From Armatimonadota bacterium (GTDB taxonomy: Bacteria > Armatimonadota > UBA5829 > DTJY01), in the NCBI GenBank assembly GCA_029907255.1, contig JARYMF010000008.1:62001-126000 (forward strand): a stretch of 64,000 nt of DNA, read 5' to 3'. Both the position numbers and the translations under genes were made by a program. Under the pieces are notes generated by a model. That model searched no databases, was not told where the DNA came from, and saw only the letters and a list, made by a program, of their open reading frames with translations. Shown piece by piece: positions 27,697 through 36,529 of this stretch. Position 1 is the first letter of the stretch, and each line of letters opens with the position of its first letter.

Positions 27697-27714
27697 GAAG
27701 GGAGATTTTCAGAG

Positions 27715-30525
27715 ATGTCACGGATTTCACTAATCCTTCTCACAGTGTTTGTGTTAGCAGCACTGTGGGCACCCCAAGCGGTGCTGTCTGCTGAGCACCG
27801 CGCCTTTTGGGTAGATGCATGGGGCTCAGGTTTCGAAAGCCCGTCGGTTACAACGGCGATGCTCGACTATGTCGATGCATGCAACTGCAACGCCGTCATA
27901 GTCGAGATGCGAAAACGTGGTGATGCCTATTACACGTCTTCTTACGAACCGACGGGGTGGAACGTAACCCCAGACCCAGGATATGATTGTCTTGCTGATA
28001 TAGTTCCGAAAGCCCATGCCCGTGGGCTCGAAGTACATGCGTGGGTTGTAGTCAACCGCGTTTGGACTTTCACAACCCCACCTCCGGAGACGACTCCACC
28101 ACACGTATACAACGCTCACCCCGAGTGGTTCTCTCTAACCGACACAGGCGAAATGTATGATTCCAGCAACGGAAGTTGGCTGGATCCCGGCCACCCTGAA
28201 GTCGAAAATTACCATAAGAACGTGTTTATGGAAATCATCACCAACTACGATATTGATGGTTTTTGCCTTGATTACATCCGCTATGCTGGTTCGAACTGGG
28301 GTTATAACCCCACCGCTGTAGCACGTTATAACGCCGAATACGGCCTCTCGGGCAACCCTCCAGCCAACGATTCTCAGTGGTCGGATTGGCGGCGAGACCA
28401 AGTAACTAATATGGTGAAGAGGATATATCTTGAGGCGAAAGCAGTTAAGCCGAACATCAAGATAGGCGCCGCAATTTGGAATAGTTCGACCACAGGCCGA
28501 AACACTTATTTCCAGGACTGGGATCTCTGGATGCAAAACCATTGGCTGGACTATGGCGCTCCAATGGCTTATTCCTCTAGCAATACGACGTTCAACTCCT
28601 GGGTGGATACATACTATAACCAGCAATATGGCCACCATCTGTATGTAATCCAGGGCTCATATATTAACACAATTAGCAACTCAATGACCCAGATAAGTTA
28701 TGTACAAAACAAACCAATGCCAGGAGTCCACTTGTACTGCTACCGCGTTACAAATAGCGGCACCGTTGATAGAGAAGCGTTCAAGAGTGCTCTGCTTGCC
28801 GGTCCATTTGCTACTTATCAGGATCCTCCAACTATGAGCTGGATTAGCAGTCCAACTTATGGCATGCTAAAAGGCTTCGTTAAAAACAGCAGTGGCGAAG
28901 TCGTTTACCCGGCTACTGTCACAATTCAAGGCAAGAGCACAAAAAATAGCGGCACAGGCTTCTACGGCTTCGTAGACCTTACTCCGGGAACGTACACGGC
29001 AACTGCAAGTGCCCCGGGTTATACTAATGGCTCAGGCCAGGTCACCATTACAGCGGGCCAGGTTGCCACGCTAGATATAACCCTCGGCTCAGATACCGCA
29101 CCGCCCATAATTTCCAACGTACGTACCTCGGATGTTCGAGCAACAATCGCCAAGATTCTATGGGATACAGACGAAGTTGCTACCAGCCAAGTGGAATATG
29201 GGCCTACCTCAACTTATGGATATCAAACGAGCGAGGATATGACTCTCGTCACTTCTCATACCGTACAACTTACCGGCCTAGTGCCCAGCACTTTGTATCA
29301 TTACCGAGTGAAGTCGAAGGATGCTGCAAACAACCAGGCAGTATCTGGTGACTATACGTTCGTGACAGCCTCTTCCGAAGTTGTAGATGATATTATCATT
29401 GACAATCCGCAATGTGAGTTGTATGGCTCTTGGTCTACAGGCACTTCTTCAACTGACAAATATGGAACGAACTACTACTACTGCACGACCGCCACTAGCG
29501 AAACCAAATGGGCAAAATGGCGGCCGAACATTCTCGTCGCTGGCAATTATGATGTGTACTGCTGGTATCCCCAGGGGAGTAACCGCTCGACGAGGGCGCC
29601 ATATACCGTGTATTGGAACGGCGGATCACAGTTGATTGAAGTTAATCAGCAGATTAACGGCGGCCAATGGAATCTGCTGGTCACCTCTAAGCCGCATGTA
29701 ATTGGGACAACGCAATATACCAAACTCGGGAACGGCACGGGTGAAACGTCGCTTAACGTGATGGCGGATGCTGTTAAGTACGTATTTGCAGCTGGTGCTG
29801 ATACTCAGCCACCAAGTGTGCCAACGAATCTTGCGGGTAATGCGGTTTCGCCCACCAGAGTCGACCTATCTTGGACAGCTTCCACTGATAACGTAGGAGT
29901 AGCTGGTTACAAAGTGTATCGCAATGGCAGCCAGATTGGCTCCATTACTGCGACTAGCTATTCGGATACGACCTGCACGGCTGGCACTACCTACACATAT
30001 ACAGTGAGTGCCTACGACGAAGCGCAAAACGAATCAGCACAGAGCAGTCCTGCGGTCGTTTCTACACCCGCAATTCAAAATCGAAATTACGCGCCTTCGT
30101 CGATAACCTTGACAAGAGGCACAGTAGCATCTGGCTCGGTGAGCAACTTGGCAACGAACGATGCTTCTTACTTGGTAATCAACTCACAAAGAGTCAGCAA
30201 TAAGTATTATACGGACTGGTACAGCAATGTCTTTATCTCTGAGGTTCCAAGCCATGTAAGCAAGCTAACCATCACTTATGATGGCAAGTTATCAAGCTCA
30301 CAGACGCAAAGCTTGCATCTGTGGAACTGGTCTACCTCTTCATGGACGCAAATCGACAGCAGAACTGTCGGTACTAGTGATGTTACGATTAATTGGAGCA
30401 CCACTTCTCCTTCTAATTATATCTCGTCAAGTGGTGAAATAAGGCTGCGGCAGTATGTCGGCGGTGTTAAGTCTAGCTTTTCATGCTCGGCCGATTTTGT
30501 CCAATTTGGAATTGAGTCCTGGTAG
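27715..30525 (+). CDS. Secreted GHL10-family glycosidase with FN3 and golvesin-like domains
   Basis: A 936-residue exported protein. Layout: signal peptide 1-26; GHL10 TIM barrel about 27-365 (HRAFWVDAWGSGF, PGYDCLADIVPKAHARGLEVHAWVVV, DGFCLDYIRYAG near 181-192, IGAAIWNSS); carboxypeptidase-regulatory-like beta domain about 380-460; purple-acid-phosphatase/FN3-like domain about 462-555; golvesin-like domain about 560-690; FN3 about 697-785; and an unrecognised C-terminal beta domain about 790-936. GHL10 proteins such as DigH cut peptidoglycan glycans lacking stem peptides, so a similar wall or polysaccharide substrate is likely. GGAAGGGAG precedes the ATG. It is paralogous to the genes at 34663 and 36530 and leads the secreted cluster. 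Confidence 0.88.
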   Translation: MSRISLILLTVFVLAALWAPQAVLSAEHRAFWVDAWGSGFESPSVTTAMLDYVDACNCNAVIVEMRKRGDAYYTSSYEPTGWNVTPDPGYDCLADIVPKAHARGLEVHAWVVVNRVWTFTTPPPETTPPHVYNAHPEWFSLTDTGEMYDSSNGSWLDPGHPEVENYHKNVFMEIITNYDIDGFCLDYIRYAGSNWGYNPTAVARYNAEYGLSGNPPANDSQWSDWRRDQVTNMVKRIYLEAKAVKPNIKIGAAIWNSSTTGRNTYFQDWDLWMQNHWLDYGAPMAYSSSNTTFNSWVDTYYNQQYGHHLYVIQGSYINTISNSMTQISYVQNKPMPGVHLYCYRVTNSGTVDREAFKSALLAGPFATYQDPPTMSWISSPTYGMLKGFVKNSSGEVVYPATVTIQGKSTKNSGTGFYGFVDLTPGTYTATASAPGYTNGSGQVTITAGQVATLDITLGSDTAPPIISNVRTSDVRATIAKILWDTDEVATSQVEYGPTSTYGYQTSEDMTLVTSHTVQLTGLVPSTLYHYRVKSKDAANNQAVSGDYTFVTASSEVVDDIIIDNPQCELYGSWSTGTSSTDKYGTNYYYCTTATSETKWAKWRPNILVAGNYDVYCWYPQGSNRSTRAPYTVYWNGGSQLIEVNQQINGGQWNLLVTSKPHVIGTTQYTKLGNGTGETSLNVMADAVKYVFAAGADTQPPSVPTNLAGNAVSPTRVDLSWTASTDNVGVAGYKVYRNGSQIGSITATSYSDTTCTAGTTYTYTVSAYDEAQNESAQSSPAVVSTPAIQNRNYAPSSITLTRGTVASGSVSNLATNDASYLVINSQRVSNKYYTDWYSNVFISEVPSHVSKLTITYDGKLSSSQTQSLHLWNWSTSSWTQIDSRTVGTSDVTINWSTTSPSNYISSSGEIRLRQYVGGVKSSFSCSADFVQFGIESW

Positions 30526-30531
30526 TAATTC

Positions 30532-30559
30532 GTGGGGTGGGTTACAAAGCCCACCCCAC
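30532..30559 (+). terminator. Perfect hairpin after the first GHL10 gene
   Basis: GTGGGGTGGG pairs fully with CCCACCCCAC around an eight-base loop, 7 bases after the stop codon. The following bases (TTAGACATTCT) are only weakly T-rich, so termination may be incomplete. Confidence 0.55.
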
Positions 30560-30786
30560 TTAGACATTCTAAGCTACCAAAGCGGAGAGGTGTTGCATAA
30601 AAACAAGGTTGTTGGTGAGTTAATTCTTCAGCCCGGCCAGTGATTGCTGGCTAATCAGAGACAAAATTCGCTGGGCTGGTGAATGCTTAGTTTAAGCTAG
30701 TCTGACAGTAAATAATCCAAAGGAAACTGAAAATTCGGTATCGGTCTATTTTATAGGAAGTTGTAGTAAGGAAGGTTGTCTAGCAG

Positions 30787-32925
30787 TTGCGTTTAGTAGT
30801 ATTTATACTCATCTTAAGTGCAGCAGTTGTTTGTGCTCTGCAAGGCTTTGTAATTGGCGCAGAAAGGGCAGAAGACGAAGGGAAAACCGCTTTTTATGAG
30901 CGGGTTTTGAAAGACGACCCCGGAAACGTAGAGGCTAACGTTTACTTCGCAGATAAAGCCTACCAAGCAGGCAAATTCGCTGATGCCATTGGGTACTACC
31001 AGACAGCCCTTGCCACTGAGCCCAACAATACCCAGCTAATAATTAAAGCCGCCAAAGCCTACGCATTGGCAAAACAGTCCAATGAAGCAGAGGCTATGTA
31101 CAACAGGGCGCTTTCGGTTGACCCGAAATGTGTTGATGCTCACTACGGCCTTGGTTTGTTGTGTGAGGCAAGGGGGCAATTTAAGGAGGCCGCAGAGCAT
31201 TTTGCAGTTGTATTTACAGCCCAACCAGACAACGCCGATATCAGATCGCGGTTGGCATATGCGTGGCTTAATATGGGACGCTATGAGGAGGCAGCAAATC
31301 TTTTTGAAAAGATTGCGGAGAACAACCCATCAGACCCGGTTCCTGTTAAGACACTTGTGCAGATTTACTTAGAAATGAAAAATGGTCCGAAAGCTGAGGC
31401 GGCTTTAAAGAAATATGCGGCTGACAATCCAGGAGATTTGTATGCTACGGAGCTCTTGGCACAGTTCTACGAGGAACGCGGTCGTTTGGATGAAGCTTTG
31501 GAGGCGTTTAGGGGATTTGTGCGGCAGAATCCTGGCAACAGGGATGGCGAGAATGCAATTGGCAACTTCTATCATAGACACAGGCAATTTGACAAAGCAG
31601 CCAAAGTATATGAGCAATTGGTAAAGGAGGACCCAAAAGACGAACGCGCGTGGACCAACCTTGTGAATACATATAGGGACTTGGGCCAGATTGAAAAAGC
31701 ACTTCAGGAAGCCGATAGGTGGATAGCTAGCGATCCAAACACTGCGGCTCCATATCGTCTAAAAGCAGCTATTTATAGGGAGCAAAAGCGGTTCAAGGAT
31801 GCGTTGCGGGCGCACGAAAGGAGCAAAGGGGCAGAACAGGGTAGCGTAGATCCTTATTTAGCAATTGCGGAAATCTATTGGAAAGACCTTGGTCAGCTAG
31901 ATAACGCTCTTCGAGAGTTAAAAGATGCAGCGAGGTTCTTTCCAATGGACCCCGTTGTGAAAAGGATGATGGTCGAGATTTACGAAGAGAAAAAGGATTA
32001 TGCCGCGGCGGTTGACATATTGCGCAGCATGGAAATGCTTGACCCAGACAATGTTCAGATTGGGCTGAACATATCGCGGCTTTTGTTGCTAGCTGGAAAG
32101 CCACAGGATGCTATTGCCGAATGCCAGAAACTTCTCGAGAAGGACAAGGAAAATCTGGGAATCTATGTGCGCCTTGCCGAAGCTTATGAGCAATTGGGGC
32201 AATTGGATGAAGCTATCAAAATCTACCAGAATTCTCCCCAAAAGAACTTAGAAGCTCAAGCCTGGGCAACAAGTCGCATATCTGCTGTTAAGGCAAAACA
32301 GGGCAAACTGGACGAGGCTATTGCTGGTTACAAATGGGTACTTGAGAGGTTTCCAGACGCCGATAAGCTGTACTCGGAGATTGTGAATTTGGAAATGCAG
32401 CGTGGCAGTATTGGTGAGGCAGTTAAATATCTCACCGAGCGGTTGAACAGTGGCTTGGAGCGGGAGGCCGCTGTTGAAGCGCTCATTGGCGCCTATGAGC
32501 TCCAAGGGTTGAAGCCTTCGGAAATAGCCGCAAAAGTACGCAAAGTCCAAGAGCAGTGTCCCAAAAACAAAACTGTTGCCTTTGAGCTTGTGGATTACTG
32601 TGAGCGAAATAAGCTTGAAGAGCTTTTAATCCAATCGTTGGAAGCTCTCCTTGAGGCCGACCCTGAGGCAATAGAGCAAAGATGTAAGTTAGCTCAGCTC
32701 TATGCCGCCTCTGGCCAAAACGCTCTGGCAATTCAGCATTTGCAGAAGGTTGTTGGCAAATCCGGGCACGACGCTGAAAACTATTACTTGCTAGGACAGC
32801 TTTTGGAGAAAGTTGGCAAGACGTCAGAGGCGATAGAGGCTTACACCAACGCTTGTGCTTTTGAAAACAAAGAAGCAGAGAAAGCACTTGAAAGGCTTAA
32901 AGCCAAAAATAACGCTGCTAAATAA
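30787..32925 (+). CDS. Large secreted tetratricopeptide-repeat protein
   Basis: A 712-residue protein with a signal peptide (about 1-26, VFILILSAAVVCALQGFVIGA) followed by tandem TPR units across essentially the whole length (for example ADAIGYYQTALATEPNN, SNEAEAMYNRALSVDPKC, EEAANLFEKIAENNPSD, DKAAKVYEQLVKEDPKD, DEAIAGYKWVLERFPD, SEAIEAYTNA). The start is TTG at 30787 behind AAGGAAGG; spacing is a little long. TPR solenoids scaffold protein complexes, so it may organise the surrounding exported enzymes in the periplasm or on the cell surface. No catalytic domain is visible. Confidence 0.85.
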   Translation: MRLVVFILILSAAVVCALQGFVIGAERAEDEGKTAFYERVLKDDPGNVEANVYFADKAYQAGKFADAIGYYQTALATEPNNTQLIIKAAKAYALAKQSNEAEAMYNRALSVDPKCVDAHYGLGLLCEARGQFKEAAEHFAVVFTAQPDNADIRSRLAYAWLNMGRYEEAANLFEKIAENNPSDPVPVKTLVQIYLEMKNGPKAEAALKKYAADNPGDLYATELLAQFYEERGRLDEALEAFRGFVRQNPGNRDGENAIGNFYHRHRQFDKAAKVYEQLVKEDPKDERAWTNLVNTYRDLGQIEKALQEADRWIASDPNTAAPYRLKAAIYREQKRFKDALRAHERSKGAEQGSVDPYLAIAEIYWKDLGQLDNALRELKDAARFFPMDPVVKRMMVEIYEEKKDYAAAVDILRSMEMLDPDNVQIGLNISRLLLLAGKPQDAIAECQKLLEKDKENLGIYVRLAEAYEQLGQLDEAIKIYQNSPQKNLEAQAWATSRISAVKAKQGKLDEAIAGYKWVLERFPDADKLYSEIVNLEMQRGSIGEAVKYLTERLNSGLEREAAVEALIGAYELQGLKPSEIAAKVRKVQEQCPKNKTVAFELVDYCERNKLEELLIQSLEALLEADPEAIEQRCKLAQLYAASGQNALAIQHLQKVVGKSGHDAENYYLLGQLLEKVGKTSEAIEAYTNACAFENKEAEKALERLKAKNNAAK

Positions 32926-32953
32926 AAAGATCTTTGAAAAGAATACAAGTTTA

Positions 32954-33099
32954 CCTATCATCGGATAGCGATGATAGGGTGGGCCTAGCAGGGGCTTGGT
33001 GGCCGTCCCTGCTGGGCACCATAAGGGTGCTAGGCCTGGCTTTGGATGCGGGCCAGGCTTGTGCCTTGGAGCCGACTTGTTTTGAAGCCGGCTCCAAGG
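32954..33099 (+). ncRNA. Structured 5' leader with consecutive strong hairpins
   Basis: Four elements follow each other. CCTATCATCG/CGATGATAGG (32954-32978) comes first. Next is a three-way junction closed by GGCCTA/TAGGCC (32982-33036), with inner stems GCAGGG/CCCTGC and GCACC/GGTGC. Then CCTGGC/GCCAGG (33035-33057, sharing bases with the junction), and CCTTGGAGCCG/CGGCTCCAAGG (33064-33099). The G+C content is far above the flanks. They lie between the TPR gene and the amidase-like gene, 40 bases before an extra strong ribosome-binding site. No known riboswitch class was recognised. Confidence 0.5.
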
Positions 33100-33152
33100 T
33101 ACCCCTGCAGCAAATAGCCGGAAACTGGCACCTGGAAGAAGGAGGTGATGAA

Positions 33153-33173
33153 TTGGTATTCGATTGCTCATAG
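33153..33173 (+). promoter_or_regulatory. Extra ribosome-binding site and mini-ORF upstream of the amidase-like gene
   Basis: AAGGAGGTGAT (33139-33149), almost the perfect complement of the 16S tail, is followed seven bases later by TTG GTA TTC GAT TGC TCA TAG. An overlapping ATG at 33148 would give 17 codons but lies too close to the site. The true gene start with its own GAGGAGG is 47 bases further on. Confidence 0.35.
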
Positions 33174-33219
33174 GCCACTTATTCACGAATGTGATACATA
33201 AGTTGAGGAGGAAAAATAA

Positions 33220-34284
33220 GTGAAGAGATTCAGCATTGTTTTATTGGTGTTGGCAGTGGCTCTTATAGCCGCTCCTACCTATGCGCTGAAAGTCTACTCA
33301 AATCCGAGTATCCAGACTAACAACGTGAGCCCTGACGGGACCTACAACGAAGGCTACTCAATGCAGAGCGTGTCGGACCTGTTCTGCGCGAAGTGCGCGA
33401 ATCGTGGCTTCTCAACAAGAGACAGCGACTGGCTGAGCCTTTCTGCTGCGTGCAGTGATGCAGATGCTTGGAACCCAAACTGCTTCATATCCGAGCATAC
33501 CAATGCGGCTGGCAGTGGAGGTTGGGATTCCAACCATGGCACGATGGGTTTGTATTACTGCAACAGTAGCTGCCAGTATGATGCTATTGACCGCAGCCTC
33601 TGCATTAAGTGCGTCGACAACTGCATTGCACAGTTTGCCACCGCCGGCCGAGGTGCCAAGTGGGGGGCAGGTTACTATGGCGACTACTGCTTCTACGGAA
33701 CGTATAACCTGTATGTGCTTTCTCATACGCCCGACATGAACTCGGTGTTGATTGAGGGTCTGTTCCACACCAATTACGAAGACTGCCAGTTGCTGAAGAC
33801 ATCGAACGGCAGAAATCTTTATGCAGAGGGTCTTTACGTTGGTGTGTGCCAGCAGTATGGTTATGACCCGTATCCTTCGCCAGACATCATTATAGACAAC
33901 ACAGATGCTGGCTTTTCATGCTCGGCAAACTGGGCCACCGGCACTATGGCCACCGACAAGTATGGCACCAATTACCGCTATAGAAGCACCGCTGCCACCA
34001 GCGACCCTGCCACCTGGACTCCGAACATTCCGACTGCAGGCAGCTGGACTATTTACGCATGGTGGACAGCTGGCACCAATAGGTCGCCGAACTCAGCCTA
34101 CCAGGTGTACTACAGTGGTGGAAGCACCAATGTCTACGTGAACCAGCAGACTAACGGAGGCAAGTGGAACGTGCTAACCACGCAGAATCTAGGCACAGGC
34201 ACAGGTTATCCGGTAAAGAAGTCCTGCTGGGCAACCACTGGCTATGTGGTAATTGCTGATGCCATAAAGTGGCATAAGAACTAA
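33220..34284 (+). CDS. Secreted divergent Amidase_3-like protein with golvesin-like domain
   Basis: A 354-residue exported protein with a signal peptide (1-23). Residues about 24-215 resemble N-acetylmuramoyl-L-alanine amidase (Amidase_3): CFISEHTNAAG matches the second zinc His region, and VLIEGLFHTNYEDCQLL the catalytic Glu strand. The first zinc His, normally in PGHGG, is absent: the region reads NPSIQTNNVSPDG. The domain is rich in Cys (CAKCANR, CNSSC, CIKCVDNC). Residues about 220-354 are a golvesin-like module (IIDNTDAGFSCSANWATGT to VVIADAIKWHKN). It may be inactive or use another metal ligand. The start is GTG at 33220 behind GAGGAGG. Confidence 0.75.
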   Translation: MKRFSIVLLVLAVALIAAPTYALKVYSNPSIQTNNVSPDGTYNEGYSMQSVSDLFCAKCANRGFSTRDSDWLSLSAACSDADAWNPNCFISEHTNAAGSGGWDSNHGTMGLYYCNSSCQYDAIDRSLCIKCVDNCIAQFATAGRGAKWGAGYYGDYCFYGTYNLYVLSHTPDMNSVLIEGLFHTNYEDCQLLKTSNGRNLYAEGLYVGVCQQYGYDPYPSPDIIIDNTDAGFSCSANWATGTMATDKYGTNYRYRSTAATSDPATWTPNIPTAGSWTIYAWWTAGTNRSPNSAYQVYYSGGSTNVYVNQQTNGGKWNVLTTQNLGTGTGYPVKKSCWATTGYVVIADAIKWHKN

Positions 34285-34352
34285 GCGTTAACGCTAAGGC
34301 GGGGGAATCCTCGCCTTGCTGGGAGTTGGCAGTTCGGCTTACTAGCCGGTTG

Positions 34353-34414
34353 CCGTCCTTGGCCCATGCGTTAGTAAAACAAAACATTTGGTTTAGCGCG
34401 TGGGCCAAGGACGG
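34353..34414 (+). other. 18-bp hairpin in the leader of the second GHL10 gene
   Basis: CCGTCCTTGGCCCATGCG (34353-34370) pairs with the segment 34397-34414 over all 18 positions, with a single G-U pair. Just upstream CGGCT/AGCCG forms a second small hairpin (34335-34347). There is no T-tract. The 378-base gap 34285-34662 otherwise holds the AAGGCG/CGCCTT hairpin after the stop and a mini-ORF at 34559. Confidence 0.6.
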
Positions 34415-34558
34415 GAGCATTTGCCAGACAAAACTCTTATTAAGAAAAATGTTAATTGTTCAAAACCCGGCCGCTCTACTAGGACCGTGCTCTTTGGGAC
34501 TAGGACGAAGGCGGCGGTTGGCCACCGAAGACCTATCGGCAATAAAAGGAGGTGGGAA

Positions 34559-34567
34559 ATGCATTAG
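34559..34567 (+). promoter_or_regulatory. Two-codon mini-ORF (ATG CAT TAG) with a strong ribosome-binding site
   Basis: AAAAGGAGGTG (34544-34554) places GGAGG six bases before ATG CAT TAG. It is 96 bases before the TTG start of the GHL10 gene, which has its own AAAGGAG. Confidence 0.4.
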
Positions 34568-34662
34568 GGCGTTTGGTTTTAAATAACCCGTCCTAAACGG
34601 GTCTAAAAGGGCAAAAAGGGTTTTGCCTGAATCAATTTTAGAAATTGAAAGGAGAAGATATT

Positions 34663-36456
34663 TTGAGGAAAACAGCGTTATTAATGTTAACCCTAATTGT
34701 TCTTTTTGCGGTGGCATCTCAAATACCAACAGATGCTGCAAAGTTTCGAGCATTTTGGGTAGATGCGTGGGGTTCAGGCTTCGAGAACCCAACAGCGACA
34801 ACGAATATGATAAATTACGTTGACGCATGTAACTGCAATGCGGTTATTCCGGAGGTAAGAAAGCGTTGTGATGCATACTATACTTCCAGCTACGAGCCTA
34901 CCGGTACAAGTGTTACGCCTCAAGCTGGTTATGACTGCTTGGCAGATATCGTGACCAAGGCGCATAACGCGGGGCTCGAGGTTCATGCTTGGGTGGTAGT
35001 CTACAGGGCGTGGACCAGCACTACTCCTCCGCCAACGACCGATCCGAACCACGTTTTTAACACCCACCCAGAATGGTTCTCCCTTACCTATTCGGGGTCC
35101 AAATTCGATGCAGAAAATAACAGCTTCCTAGATCCAGGCCATCCAAGTGTTGAGGACTACAACTGGAGCGTCTTCAGGGAAATAATCAACAACTACAATA
35201 TTGATGGCTTTGTTTTAGACTACATCCGCTATGCTGGAACGACCTGGGGTTACAATCCGACGGCTGTTGCTCGCTTCAATGCCGAGTATGGAAGGACGGG
35301 CACGCCCTCTACGTCGGATACCACATGGTGCAATTGGCGATGCGACCAGGTAACAAACATGGTAAAGAGGGTCTACCTGGAGGCTAAAGCACTTAAGCCC
35401 TCCATAAAAATTGGTGCGGCTGTTTGGAACTCTTCGACCACAGGAAAAAATAGCTACTTCCAGGATTGGGATTTGTGGATGAGCAACCACTGGTTGGATT
35501 ATGCCAGCCCAATGGCTTATACATCAAGCAACACAACCTTCAACTCGTGGGTGAACACCTATTACAACCAGCAATATGGTCGGCACATCTACGTTGCACA
35601 GGGGTCGTATCTTAACACAATAAGCAACTCAATGACCCAGATTAACTATGTCCAGAATAAGCCTATGCCTGGTGTAGAGTGTTACAGCTATCGAGTAACG
35701 AACAGCGGCACTGTTGATAGGGAAGGCTTCAAGAGCGCGTTGCTTTCAGGGCCGTTTGCAACCTATGAGTCAGTTCCAACGATGTCGTGGATTAGCAGCC
35801 CGACCTATGGCATGCTAAAGGGTAAGGTGAAGGATTCGGGTGGCAATCCCATCTATCCCGCAACTGTTACTATTCAAGGTAAGAGCACTAAGAATAGCGG
35901 CACGGGCTTCTATGGCTTCGTTGATTTGTCAACTGGAACTTACACAGTTACCGCTAGTGCAACAGGATACAACACCGCCAGTGCGAATGTAACTATCGTC
36001 GCCGGCCAGGTAAAGACCGTTGACTTTACGCTAACTCCTAGTGGAGGTGGCACGGAGATCATTATTGATAACTCAGACGGTGGTTTCTCTTGTTCTAGCA
36101 ATTGGTCGACTGGTACGTCTGCCACGGACAAGTATGGGACGAATTATCGCTATAGGAGCACTGCGGCGACGAGTGATCCTGCAACTTGGACTCCCAATAT
36201 TCCTAGCTCTGGTACTTGGGCAGTGTACGCATGGTGGAGTCAGGGAACAAATAGGTCTTCGAGTGCACCCTATATTGTTTACTACAGCGGCGGTAGCACC
36301 ACCGTCTACAAAAACCAACAGTCGAGCGGTGGTCAATGGAACCTTTTGACCACTAAGACTTTTGGTACCGGAACAGGCTATCCGACTCAATTGTCTTGTT
36401 GGACCACCACGGGTTATGTGGTTATTGCAGATGCCGTGAAGTGGGTTAAGCAGTAA
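34663..36456 (+). CDS. Secreted GHL10-family glycosidase with golvesin-like domain
   Basis: About 597 residues. TTG at 34663 is taken as start because AAAGGAG (34648-34654) lies eight bases upstream. Layout: signal peptide 1-25; GHL10 barrel about 26-365 (FRAFWVDAWGSGF, LEVHAWVVV, DGFVLDYIRYAG near 181-192, IGAAVWNSS); carboxypeptidase-regulatory-like domain about 378-455; golvesin-like domain about 463-597. It is the shortest of the three paralogues and lacks their FN3 parts. The same substrate class as the other two, probably glycan strands, is inferred. A long hairpin separates it from the next paralogue. Confidence 0.88.
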   Translation: MRKTALLMLTLIVLFAVASQIPTDAAKFRAFWVDAWGSGFENPTATTNMINYVDACNCNAVIPEVRKRCDAYYTSSYEPTGTSVTPQAGYDCLADIVTKAHNAGLEVHAWVVVYRAWTSTTPPPTTDPNHVFNTHPEWFSLTYSGSKFDAENNSFLDPGHPSVEDYNWSVFREIINNYNIDGFVLDYIRYAGTTWGYNPTAVARFNAEYGRTGTPSTSDTTWCNWRCDQVTNMVKRVYLEAKALKPSIKIGAAVWNSSTTGKNSYFQDWDLWMSNHWLDYASPMAYTSSNTTFNSWVNTYYNQQYGRHIYVAQGSYLNTISNSMTQINYVQNKPMPGVECYSYRVTNSGTVDREGFKSALLSGPFATYESVPTMSWISSPTYGMLKGKVKDSGGNPIYPATVTIQGKSTKNSGTGFYGFVDLSTGTYTVTASATGYNTASANVTIVAGQVKTVDFTLTPSGGGTEIIIDNSDGGFSCSSNWSTGTSATDKYGTNYRYRSTAATSDPATWTPNIPSSGTWAVYAWWSQGTNRSSSAPYIVYYSGGSTTVYKNQQSSGGQWNLLTTKTFGTGTGYPTQLSCWTTTGYVVIADAVKWVKQ

Positions 36457-36470
36457 GAAACACTCTAATT

Positions 36471-36502
36471 GCTAGAGGAGCCTATGGATAGGCTCCTCTA
36501 GC
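36471..36502 (+). repeat. 15-bp perfect inverted repeat between GHL10 genes
   Basis: GCTAGAGGAGCCTAT (36471-36485) and its exact complement (36488-36502) are separated by GG only, giving a nearly uninterrupted cruciform or RNA hairpin, 14 bases after the previous stop and 28 bases before the next start. It lacks a T-tract. Confidence 0.7.
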
Positions 36503-36529
36503 AGGCAGTTAAGAGAGAAGGTGATGGAG

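Larger units (their letters stand above)
26537..27714. other. Long regulatory gap before the secreted-enzyme cluster
   Basis: Nearly 1.2 kb with no convincing gene longer than 20 codons. It holds a hairpin GTGGCCTG...CAGGCCAC (about 26603-26641), promoter candidates at 27126 and 27388, a hairpin GCTGTC-TAT-GACAGC near 27200, imperfect direct repeats beginning TATGACATG (27010 and 27523), and mini-ORFs near the downstream gene. Divergent promoters for the subtilase should also lie at its left end. Confidence 0.6.

Noticed and set aside
32954-33150. Cyclic-di-GMP (GEMM) riboswitch in the structured leader
   Set aside because: A GCAAA-like stretch is present but the paired arrangement and tetraloop-receptor blocks are not.
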